DNA from: Toxoplasma gondii ME49
Lineage: Eukaryota > Apicomplexa > Conoidasida > Eucoccidiorida > Sarcocystidae
DNA: 64,000 bases
Assembly: GCF_000006565.2 (NCBI RefSeq)
Contig: NC_031476.1
Coordinates: forward strand, 565,458 to 629,457
Reading direction: 5' to 3'
Part shown: piece after piece, positions 24,601 through 34,926 of the stretch
Layout of the letters: each line of letters opens with the position of its first letter
How positions within the stretch are numbered: the first letter of the stretch is position 1
Position numbers and translations under genes: made by a program
The notes under the pieces: model-generated
Databases searched by the model: none
What the model was told of the DNA's origin: nothing
What the model saw: only the letters and a program-made list of their open reading frames with translations

Positions 24601-26382
24601 CTTGCTTTTTCTCGGCCCACTTCAGTCGCTTCGTGGAATCCGCGATCCTCTTCTCCCTCATCGTGTGAGTCTCCACTTCTTTGCTTTCCTCCCCTTTGAA
24701 TTGTCCTTCTTCTCTCTTCTCTTTCCCTTCTCTCTTCTTCTTGACTTTCGTTCTCTTTTTTTGATTCGTGTCATCTGCTTCGCTTTCGTCCACTCTGTCT
24801 TCTTCTGCCGCTTGGTTTGCTTCCTCACATTCGGTTTCTTCTTTTCATGCCTCGCCTCCTTCTCTCTCGCGTTCCTCTTTCTCAGTCCGCCGTAGCTACG
24901 GTCAGGGCGCGCGCGACCGCCAAGCCGGGATCGACGAGAGCGACGCAACGCTCGCTTCTCTCTCCTCCAGGACGTCGGCGGGAGAAGAACAGAAGGACGG
25001 CGAGAAGAATCGAAGGTCTCTCGCCGCGAGAAAAGAGAAGAAATCAGAGAGAGACCGCGCGCGAACATACGAAAGATGGAGTCAAACCACCTTCGTCTCC
25101 TGCACGTACTTGGGATCTGCAGCTGTCGAGACAGGCCTCAATCCCTGGGAAGCCCTCGAGGCCTTCGCAGACCTCTATAAGGCAGTTCACCAAGGTGCGA
25201 CCATGTAATAAAACACCGCATGCGTCTTGCTTTCTGCACCTGCCTCTTTCTCCTCATCGTCGTTCTCTTCTGTGTCGCCGGTTTTTCCTCTTCCTCTCGG
25301 TATCTTCGTCTGGAGTGACCGTGTCTCTCTCTGTCTTCTTCTCCTCTGTCTTCTTCTCCTCTGTCTTGTTCTTCTTTGTCTGCTTCTCCTCTGTCTGCTC
25401 CTCCTCTGTCTGATTCCCTTCCCTCTCTCTCTTCTGCTGCTCTGTCCTTCTTCTTGCCCTCGCGTTGTGCATCAGTGCCTCAACTGCGCCGCATGCAGCC
25501 TTCTCGCACACCTTGGCAAGAGAGAAGAGCCGAGAGCCTCCGCTACCAGCTGCCGGGTGTTTAGATGTTGGTAGAGGTCCTCCCTATTTCTCTTCATGTC
25601 GTTTTCTTCCTCGGGATGTCTCTCAACATCGAGTGGTTGCGTCCTGTTTCTCTGGCAGCTGCGTTAGACTTCGTACCTGCGCATGTCCTACGAGGGGCAT
25701 GCAGCCTCATTCAGCTCACAACCTGCCTGTTATCTTCCAGTATCGTATGCGGAGAGATTACGAATGGCTGCTGGCTCTGTACAGCTGAGCAGCTTCCAAG
25801 TAAACTACGAGTCAACGAATGCGCTTCTACGCGAATATATGCGACACAAGTCAGCCGACCAAAGCATGTCTTCGATGTCTCCATCACTTTGGCGGACCGA
25901 GTCCAGGCGACGCGTGCGGTCGATGCTGGAAGCTCCAGGCCTTGTTTGAGAAGAAAGTCTTTTTCACCGCCAGAAAAGGAAAGGAAGCCTGCACCTTCCT
26001 GGTAGATACGCTCGCCTCACCGCATGCGTTGCATGCAATTTGCGCATGCAGGACTCTGCCTGCGAAGCGATCTGCATCTTCTCTACCTGGGAGCAGCGCC
26101 GATTGTTTCTCCGACAAACCTCTCTTGGGTCGCCTGTCTCCGTGTTTACGACAATCTCGATCTCCTCTCCAGGTAGTTCCCCCTTCGTGAGGAGACTCGC
26201 AGAGCACAAATGCCTTCTCGCCTCTGAAACTCCATCTTCATTCAGTGTCTCCAGCAAAACCTTCTTCAACCTTTTAGGTCCTCTGTATCCCCACCTGCGT
26301 ACATGCGTTTGCTCGCTCCTCCAGGCACAACAACCGCGTCTCTTCACATCTCCAAACACCGCCTCTCTACGTCACGATATCA

Positions 26383-26420
<38 letters not shown>

Positions 26421-29400
26421 GTATATATGTATATATATGTGTATGCACTTCTCTAGCTGGCTGCATACTGTGTCTCGTATTTGCACTTGTCTGCAGCTAT
26501 CTGTATCTGTGCGTGCTGGCGTTGTCCACGAGCGCCGTGAGGCGCTCGGCGTCGTTCGGGTGTCTCTGAAAAGCATCTCCTGTCTCTAAATTCTCGACGC
26601 TAGAACGGAGAGAGGCCTGTTGTTTTTTGCATGCACGCGCATCTGGTCTGTGGGCTTCTCAGGAAGTTCGCGGACTCTCTCGGAATTTCCCGCGCCTTTC
26701 TGCTGCGCGCCTCTCGCACAGCGCCGAGAAAAGGAGACTGCCTCAGCGAGGCTTTGGCGACTGGCGGGGCGACGGCTGCGGCGCATGCAGTCCACCGAAG
26801 TCACCAGCTTCTCCTCGAAGATCGGTCAGCGTCACTCTCTCCCTTTTCACATTTTCTCTCCAGGCGTTTACATGCATGACACTCCCCATCTGCACACTTC
26901 GAACTGTGGGCATGTCTACATACATATCCATTTGTGTCTATTTACATATAACCACATGTACAGATATATATATATATATATATATGTATATATGGTAGAG
27001 CGCACCGATGCGTATGTGGAGATAATATGTCTGTGCCCATACGCGAGGATGAATGTGCGAGTGTCCAGGTGAAGGCTGCTTCACAGATTGGGCTGTTTGT
27101 TGTTTTCTGTTTTGGGGCCTTCGGAGCCTAATGCGTCCCCGTGTGTGTGCTCAAGAAAAACCGCCCGTTCCTGCAGCTGTATCTGCACCGGGGTCCCCCT
27201 CGAACTCCGTTCGGGTGTATCTGCAGTTTTCAGCAACTTCGAGTCGACACCCATCGGTCTGCGTACCGCATGCGCTTGGTGTCTCCTTTCTCGTGGCATT
27301 TCCTCGGAGTTTGTGCGCCTCTTTTTTCAGGATTACCTTTCAGTGCATGCAGAATGCGCGGCTTCTTCTGTGCCACCGCCGTTTCTTCGTCGCCCTGCAG
27401 CTGTTCGAGGTTCTCTCCCGCGATGCGCCACTCTGCCGTGTTGCTGAAAAGTCCGTTGGGCAAGGGGCGTGTGTGTGTAACGCGACGAAGGTTTGTCAGT
27501 GGACTGTTTTCGCCGATTCCTCGAAATCGGAGACCAGACAAGCGGCCTCCGTCACACACGCAGGGGCAGGCAGAAAAGCATACTTGCTAGCTTAAAAGCA
27601 AATCGTTTAAACCTAGACAAGAAATGAAGACAACGTCTCATTCACATGCTTCTTACAGAGTTGTTGATCGTTTTCACACACTCTCGCGAAACAACCTGCG
27701 AGGCATATGCTTTCGTTCTGCGGTCTCTGGGGGAAAGGCGAAGCGCTTTCCTCTCTGCCTTCATGTGAGACACGAGCGAGCAAAGGCAAGAGAGAACCGA
27801 GGAGGAAGAGCCGACAGAGAAGAAAAGAGAAAGGAGCAGAAGGAGAGAGGGGAGACGAAGAGAGGAAGAAGGAGAGAAGAAGAAGGAGAGAAGAAGAAGG
27901 AGAGAGGGAAGACGAAGAGAGGAGGAAGGAGAGAAGAAGAAGGAGAGAAGAAGAAGGAGAGAGGGAAGACGAAGAGAGGAGGAAGGAGAAAAAAAGAAGG
28001 AGAGAGGAGAGACGAAGAGAGGAAGAAGGAGAGAAATGGAGGAGAAGTCGGAAGAATCCACTCGCTTGTCGCCGGCCACTCGCGCAAGCCCCAATGAGTG
28101 ACAGAAGCTCCCTTCCAGGCATGTGGATGCAAGAAGAAAGCTTCTCTGGATTCTCTTTTGTATCCTCCAACCGCTCGTCCTCGACCGTCGCACTTTTGTC
28201 AGTGTTCCCCCAATCTTTAAGGAATCACCTGTTTCCTGAGTAGGCTTAGTGTGCCCTGCAAATGAAGCGTCATCTCGATCTGACCAGCTGTCGAGTCCTG
28301 CACTTGAAACGCATGCATCGGTTGCTCGCTGCCCTCTCTCAGGTTCGCCTCCTCGCCGAGTGCCGTCCAGAAGACGCTCGCGCAGGCTGCTCTCTTTGCG
28401 TCGACAATGTCAAAGTTCGTAATGGGCATGCCGTCGCAGATGTGAGTCCTTTCTCCTCTCTCCAGTTGGCGCGATCTACTCCGCGAAGCTCGGAAGGATC
28501 TCGAGCCTGCGGCACCGCGTTTCAGTCTGGTGGCGGCTCGCGGAGACCGAGTTCTCGCGCATCCTCGTTCCTCGAGCGTCCAGAAACGAGCGTCTGTCTG
28601 TGTGTGGGAACGACTTGGATTTCAGAAGCATTCCGGCCGACGAAGGGTCGTCGGCAAGCTCTTCCCGGGGAGGCTAATAGAAAAAGACTTCAGAAGCGTC
28701 GCTTGCACATGCTCGCGTCTCAACGCGTAAATGATAAAGTCGCTTTAGAGTTCCGGAGTTTCCATGCCACCCTACTCGCCTTCCTAGCCTCGCGCATGCA
28801 ACGCGCATCGCTCGATGCAGCCTCACTTCCTGTCCACGGCGAGAAACAGCCAAACGGACGCAGTCTCAACGGATTCACAGAAAAAACCGGACATCAAGAC
28901 TCGCCACCTGATACGTCTACAACATATATATATATATATATGTATGTATAAATTAGGCATATGTAGACAAATGGATGTGCGTATGTAGTTGTGCATGTAT
29001 GTATGTCTTTGTATATATATGGAAGAGGCGCCACAGAACTCACTACGTTGTACATGAGTGCCACTCATTCAGACCTATGCGAGCAAATATATGTAGCTAA
29101 ATATGTGTGTGTATTTTTATTGCTGAGCGGTCGTGGCTGTCTGTTTGTGTACTCGGTGAAGCGCGCTTTCTGAATGTGTTTGATGCGGTTTTTGCAGCGC
29201 AGCTTTGAGCGAGGTTTTTCTGCAGTTGTCAGAGAAACTGCATCTCGTGTCTTTCTCCCCATGGTCCCAGTCTCCCCTGTCTCCTTCCCCTCCCTCGACT
29301 TCTTCTTTCTCTACTCTCTGTTCAGCCTCTTCCGTGAATTCTGTTTTCGTCCACCACGCTGACTCCGTCGTCGGCTTCGAAGGAGCGCGGCGCCATTCTT

Positions 29401-32207
29401 CTCCATCTGCTTCTTCCTCTTGTTCTCTCTCGTCTTCTCTCGCTTCGTCTTCGCCGTCTCGGCCGTCTTCTGGACTTCTTTCAGGTGTATCGAGTGCATT
29501 TGCTTCTTTCGGCAGAAAGCCTCTTTCTCTCCCGACAGAAGTCCTCGAACTCCGTTCACGATTCGCTGCGGCGTTGTCCGTGCGTCAAGCTGCTGCGCTT
29601 GTCGGAGCCGGATTGCGAAGCCCAGAGGCAATCGCGAAGGCGCCCTTGGCACAGCTGCTCAGGGTGAGGAAGAAGAACAGACTTGCGAAGGAAGGTTCCC
29701 CGAGAAAAGAAAGAAGACAGGGAAGGAAGGGAGAAGTTTTGAAGGTGAGAAAAAAGGGCAAAAGGCGAGGAAGAAGGTAAGACGTTCAAGCTAACGGGGA
29801 AACGCGGGAGCAATGAACAGATGCGCAAGCAGAAGGGGGGTCCGGAGGAACATGAAGCGAGCATTCGAGAGATGCAGAAAACATGGTTTCCGAGCAGGGA
29901 ATAAAGAGGCGCGATGCGACTCAGCAGCGAGACCGGTCAAGGCACGAGGCCCAAGGACAGAGGGAAGAGAAACGCAGAAATATCGCCACCGACAGAAAAT
30001 GTTTTGAAGTACAAGATTCTCTAAACGCTTTCAAATAAACGGAATTCTAGGGACGGAAAGACAACTGCCTCTGTCTCAACGCGGCCCAAGAGCACACCCT
30101 TTGAAGGCCGTCCAAAGAAAAAGCCTCGTGGATCTCCATCTCTTGTCTCTCAAAATATTTACGAAAAATGTGCCACCTGAAGTAAACTATTTTGGAATTG
30201 AACGTTCCGTCAAAGCGCAGGCGTTCAACCACCACTCATCGCATGAACTAGATGACAAGGATTTCTAATAATTTCCAAAATGCTGTCTCTCTCTGTCTCG
30301 TCTCCTCGCTCCTGGAGCCGGCGCGCGGAGTTGGTCAAAGTGTGTGAGGGAACGAGAAGAAAGACGGGGCTTGCGGCGGAGGCAAATGCGCTGCGCCGAA
30401 GTGACTTCGTCACGGTTTTTGTAGAGCTTGCAGGCAGGTGTCGATTCTTTGAATACGGGCGAGGAACCACTACACTTCATACACCGCGCATGACAGTTGA
30501 GAGGATTTCTTTGTTTTTGCCGCAGGCCCTGGAGGCGACGGATGCAGCAGATATTTCCCTTGCAGTCAGCAGTGGCGGCCTCGAGGGTCAGCGCGAGAAC
30601 TTCTGGCGCCTGCAGCGAATGCGGAGTGAGACCAGTCGCGTAGCGGCAGCCGGTAAAATCAAAATGCATGCGCGGCAAGTCCTCAGGGAAGAATTGCAGG
30701 TGCGAGAGAGGAAAAAAGCTGAAAGACGAAGCGACGCAGGCTGTGGCGCAGTTGTCTCGTTGAACAGTTACAGAAGAGGCCGTTTTCCATTGCAGCATTG
30801 CGATAGGCGAGATATTGCATGCAAAGGTGTGTCCGTGTAGATGGATGAGCATTGCTTTCCTTACATCTGTACCTGTGTGGGGGGAGAGAGAATCGAAGGC
30901 AAAGAGACGTGAAGTGACGTTCTTTTTTCGCGATTTCGACTGCACGCGTCGCGAGAAAGGAACGCCGTCTTTTGGCTTCCGTCGTCTCATCTGCTCGTCT
31001 GTTTCTTCCTTTCTGTGATGTGGTAGAGATACTCGCTGAGTCCTGTTGAAATCATGGTCCCACAGAGTTCTTTTGACATCCTTGGACGACGTATGTCTCA
31101 GCAGAGATCCGAGGAAGAAGGCAGTGGCCATAGGAAGTGGATCTCTCTCTTTTCTGTGGTTCTTCTTTCTCTGTCGGCCTCTGTCTCCTGCGCTGTCTCG
31201 TCGTCTCCTTCCTTCGTGTCTCTTCCTTTGGCTTTCGCTTTTTGGCTTCCGTCTTTGAGACTTGGCGTCTTTTCATCTGCTGTTTTCTCGTCTTTTCTCT
31301 TCTCCTCCGTGGACAGCGACGCGAAGACGAAGCAGATCAACAACAGTTTCTGGCCGTTCCGCACGGGCGTCCTTCGAGCCACCAGACTTCTTCTCCGCGC
31401 CTCTCTTCCGCTTCGTCTTCTTCTTCCTCTTCTCTTCCTCGCGGCTCGTCTTATCCGTCGTCCGCGCTCCCAGCTGCTCCGTCTGCGGTAGCTGCAGGTC
31501 ACAGGCTCGCCGCACGCGTTCGGTTGGGCGCCGAGGCGGCAGCGGTGCGAAGAGGAGAAGCAGCAATCGGTTGGGAAGGTCGCGCAGGCCGCGCGAGCGA
31601 AAGCGAGGCTCGTGTACAGACGATTGCGTCTCGCCAGCAAGCGGAGAAGGAAGCGAGAGCGAGAGACGAACGGCTTCTGTCAAACAGTCGGAGCAAGGAG
31701 AACGCCTTTTCGGGGAGACGGAAGCAGAGGCTTCTTTCGCCTCGCCGACTCGCTTGTCCTCCCTTTCTTCAGCGAGGGGCAAGCGCTTCAAACTCCAGGC
31801 GAAGAGAGCGCTGCGGTGACCCCCCAGAGACAGAGCGACTCTCAAGTGTCCTGACAGCCGGGGGAGCAGACCTTGGCCTCGCGGGACTCAACCGCGGGCA
31901 GCGAAGGGAGGACGAAATCGAGGAAGGAGACGAAGATGACGACAGCGGTGAACATAGCGATCGTGACCACGATAGCCATAGTGATGAGGATATTTGCGAT
32001 AGTGATGAGGACAGCGATAGTGATGAGGATAGCGATAGTGAAGAGGACAGCGATAGTGAAGAGGATAGCGATAGTGAAGAGGACAGCGATAGTGAAGAGG
32101 ATAGCCACAGTGACAAAGACAGGGAGAGTGATGGAAGCCGTGAAGAAGAAGGAAGTGGTGACGCGAGTCACATGCTTTTGACCGATTCATCGCTCGAGAA
32201 TTTCTGA
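10757..32207 (+). CDS. DNA polymerase theta/HELQ-type SF2 helicase, no polymerase domain
   Basis: Twenty-one exons: 10757-11384, 11709-12959, 13369-13444, 13960-14308, 15100-15183, 16057-16534, 16979-17111, 18588-19027, 19954-20087, 20894-20970, 21522-22024, 22254-22435, 22969-24664, 24886-25194, 26052-26172, 26663-26824, 27331-27450, 28343-28441, 29198-29663, 30526-30699, 31317-32207. All phases agree and give about 2790 residues. Approximate motif positions: Q region YPWQAECL (300), Walker A APTSGGKS (564), Ib AVCTLEQAN, II VDEFHTLGE (721), III MSATLPN (760), IV VIVFC (981), YHHAG (1143), V TSTLALGVNLPA (1172), VI QMAGRAGR (1204). Winged-helix, ratchet and helix-hairpin-helix parts follow and match POLQ and plant TEBICHI order. 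No family A polymerase motifs follow; an acidic Asp/Glu/Ser tail ends the protein. By family it would unwind DNA in repair. The start is uncertain: the frame is open up to a stop at 10658, 10757 is its first ATG, and an upstream exon is possible. Confidence 0.92.
12560..12690 (+). repeat. Coding acidic repeat within the helicase insert
   Basis: Imperfect GACGAAGAC/GATGGAGATGAC units encode an almost pure Asp/Glu/Gly run just before the Walker A region of the helicase. Confidence 0.85.
13491..13516. repeat. (TA)n tract in helicase intron 3
   Basis: A TA dinucleotide run in the intron between exons 3 and 4. A second run lies at 13785-13811 in the same intron. Confidence 0.9.
15497..15785. repeat. 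Three (TA)n tracts in helicase intron 5
   Basis: Separate TA runs at about 15497-15528, 15667-15694 and 15769-15785, all inside the intron between exons 5 and 6. Confidence 0.9.
16558..16620 (+). repeat. 21-base tandem repeat, three perfect copies
   Basis: The unit would encode EETPKAT in frame with the flanking helicase exons. It lies in the 444-base intron 6, which is open throughout in that frame. Confidence 0.92.
19386..19406. repeat. (TA)n tract in helicase intron 8
   Basis: About ten TA units between exons 8 and 9 of the helicase gene. Confidence 0.9.
22679..22702. repeat. (TA)n tract in helicase intron 12
   Basis: About twelve TA units, followed by two close GCATGC palindromes at 22730 and 22738. 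Confidence 0.9.
26384..26440. repeat. (TA)n / TATATG tract in helicase intron 15
   Basis: A pure TA run that passes into TATATG units. A further run is at 26965-26985 in intron 16. Confidence 0.9.
27790..28040. repeat. Long purine-rich tract with a ~57-base higher-order unit in helicase intron 17
   Basis: About 250 bases that are almost only A and G on the plus strand, built from GAAGAAGGAGAG units with isolated C bases. The marker GACGAAG recurs at 27854, 27911, 27968 and 28011. Confidence 0.9.
28924..28941. repeat. (TA)n tract in helicase intron 18
   Basis: A short TA run between the exons that end at 28441 and start at 29198. Confidence 0.85.
31998..32105 (+). repeat. 18-base coding repeat in the helicase acidic tail
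   Basis: About six near-perfect copies of GATAGTGAAGAGGACAGC variants encode repeated DSEEDS. These form the last ~40 residues before the Lys/Glu-rich end. Confidence 0.9.
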
Positions 32208-32594
32208 GCTTTTTTGGATCACGAAAACGAACGGGGCCTGTTGCCGGCACAAGATGCGCACTGGACGTAGAGCAGAATATAGCTCTGGAATCGATGGGGG
32301 TGTTTTTGCGTCCTTTTTAATCGTCGAAAAACAGCTGAGACCCACCCTTGACACAGCGAGGAAACAAAGCCGCACAAACCACTCCCCCTCAACTGCTTTC
32401 CGCTCCAGGTTTTCGAAACAGAAATGCACTCTCCCATCGCTGCTCGATCCAACATAGCGCGAATCTCCTCGTTGATCTGTCAACATAGAACTGTCCACAT
32501 ACATATATATGTGTATGGTATATATATATATATATGGCTTTAAACAGAAGTTGAAATATATGTAGATGTATACACGTATGCTTGTAGATACATA

Positions 32595-32629
<35 letters not shown>

Positions 32630-34926
32630 GCACTACCGTAGGTGTGTATATGCTACCGTTGTTACGTGTCTGTAGGTACACCAGTATATACATCTGTGTG
32701 TTCGCATTGTTCATGCCTTGCGGCTCAGCGTCAGAGCTCCACGGGAGGAGCCGTAGAAATTGACCATTTTCAGCTGTCAAGTGCCTGCGAAACAGCTGTT
32801 TGTGTCTCTGCCGCATTCCCCTTCGTTCCCTCAACAGCCGCGGCTGCTGCTTATCGAGTGGCGGTACACGTTTCCACGGTTTATCAGTATGGCTTTTGAT
32901 GACCTTTCTCCCCCCAGGAACAACTGAACCTGAGTGTCGCTTTCTCTTTTTCCTTTTGCCATTCTCAGTCGTTGCCTCTTCCTCCAGTTCTTTCGTTCTA
33001 TATATCCAGTTGCCTGTCAGTCCCCCTCGCTTCTGCCTGCGTCTGCGCCTCGCTTCTTTCGCTGTACGTACACAGCAGATGCACACACACGCGAGACCCG
33101 TCCGCTCCTGGACAGAGACCACCTGGTGTGAGACAGAAATGCTGCCGAATCCCTCTTCCTTTCTGTCGCCAGAAAGAGTTACGATAAATTGACTGCATAC
33201 GTTCATATAAATATGCATATGTATATATATTCTGGGTTCACAGATGCATCTGTGTCTGTCTAAAAATTCAGAGACAGAGAGGTAAATATTTAATTGGTCG
33301 CGGATACGGAGGACGTCAGTTCGAGTGCATACTGCGTTGCGGTGAATCTACAGATTCGTGTGTACGTCGAGTGGCGGGAGAAGAAGTCGATCAGTCTTAT
33401 CGACGACTTCGCTTGTTTACTGAGTGCACCCCACGAAAACCACCTTACATGTACGCAATTTTTAGAGAGGAGGAGACAGGTGACTCACATTTAGAACTCG
33501 ATATCGATACACAAAAGAACCTTCAAAGAGGACACGAAATTCCTTTGTAAGACGAGAAGTCAGCAAAAATTCCCACCCCCCATGGACTCGTTTTCATCGT
33601 GTGTGTTTCTGCGAAAGAACCTGACAGTCCGATCGCATCCTACCAGCCTGTTCCACTCCCGTTGTTCTCTGTGTGTCGCATGTTTTTCGGAAAGATTCTC
33701 CCAGAGGCTGCGCCTCCGCATGCACGCGCGCGACTTTGCGGCGAGCCTTTTCTCTGTTTTCACTTTCTTTTTTTAAGTCTCCACAACTCGCCACAAATCG
33801 CGAAACGGTAAACGGTGTGGCGCGTCGTCCCCACGAGACGGTGGCGCCCGAATGAGACTTCCGAGAGAGCAGCGGACATCTCGAGGTTCGTGTTTCTTTA
33901 TCGGTTGTTGCTGCGAACTCGCGGAAGTTGCGAGTGGCCGTTGTCTTGAAGAAAAACGAGAAATCCACTTGCTCCGACTCGAGTTACTCGTGTCTCGGTG
34001 GCAACCTGCCTGGTTGCCCGCGCCTGCTTGAGGTGTATGTACACCTCGTGGACGACTACGCGTTCGGGTGAGTTCGCCGGAGAGTCTCGGTCACCCTGAG
34101 AAACGTGAGAGATTCTCAGCGTTTCCTCTGTCGATCACTCTGCGCGTTCCACTTCGTTTCCGCCTCCCTGGTTTTATGTCTCTCTCCATCGAAGCGGAGT
34201 CACCTGCACACGGCCGCGAATGCGCAGTCGATCCAACCGCGTCGCTACATCGGCATGTCTTCTTTTTCTTTTTCTTTCGACCAAAGCCCCGCGAGAGTTC
34301 CCTGTTTCTTTGCCGTCGCTTCCTTCTTTTCTCTCCGGAAAACTGACGCGTTTCCCGTCTATTTCCGGCGTTTTCCCTCGGTCTTCTCGGTAGCCTAACG
34401 ACGTGGTAGAGAGACAGGTTGGACACACATGTCCAGTTTTGCCAGAAGAGAATAGTCGTCTTCGGAGCTTCTTTAAGCCCCTTCGATTTCCTGACTCAGG
34501 CTCGGAGGGAACGAAGTCTTTTTTCGCCTTCTTCGCTTTCCTCTATTCGACTTGAACTCCCCGCTGAATTTACCCTGGCGTCGCAGGCTTCTCCTTCCTG
34601 ACACTCTCCGTCTCTCTCCGCATCCAGGGAAATCGTCCCCTCTTCCCCTTTTCTCCTTCTGTCTCTCATTCTCTCTCGCTGGCTCTCTCGTGTGTCTTTC
34701 TTCTTTTCTCTTTTCCACGTTGCTTCCTTCTCTCTCCCTCTTCCTCTCCTCCTGGCATCTCTTTTCTCTCTTTTGCATCCTCTCTTCCTGCGTTTCTCGA
34801 CTCTCCTCGCTGCCGGGTTCGTCTTCTGACCGCTTTCGACTCTTCCTGTCTGGTGAGAGTGCCTTTTTCTTTTTTTCTTTTTCGTCCTTCCGGTGTCTGG
34901 GCCTTGTTCCTGCTGAGCTGGGCAAG
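32208..34926. other. Intergenic region between the helicase and EMC3
   Basis: About 2.7 kb between two same-strand genes. It holds (TA)n tracts at 32519-32534 and 32597-32627, and a pyrimidine-rich stretch at about 34600-34870 that leads into the EMC3 start and is probably its 5' UTR. No further gene is recognised. Confidence 0.6.
32519..32627. repeat. Two (TA)n tracts downstream of the helicase
   Basis: TA runs at about 32519-32534 and 32597-32627, separated by TGTA-rich sequence. Confidence 0.9.

Noticed and set aside
28442..28726. A possible extra helicase exon (28466-28726) preceded by a 24-base intron with perfect GTGAGT and CTCTCCAG ends.
   Set aside because: Twenty-four bases is too short for a normal intron. 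Joining 28441 directly to 29198 keeps the phase and aligns better with POLQ and TEBICHI (SQIAALSEVFLQLSEKLHL). The 261-base piece is frame-neutral, so rare inclusion cannot be fully excluded.
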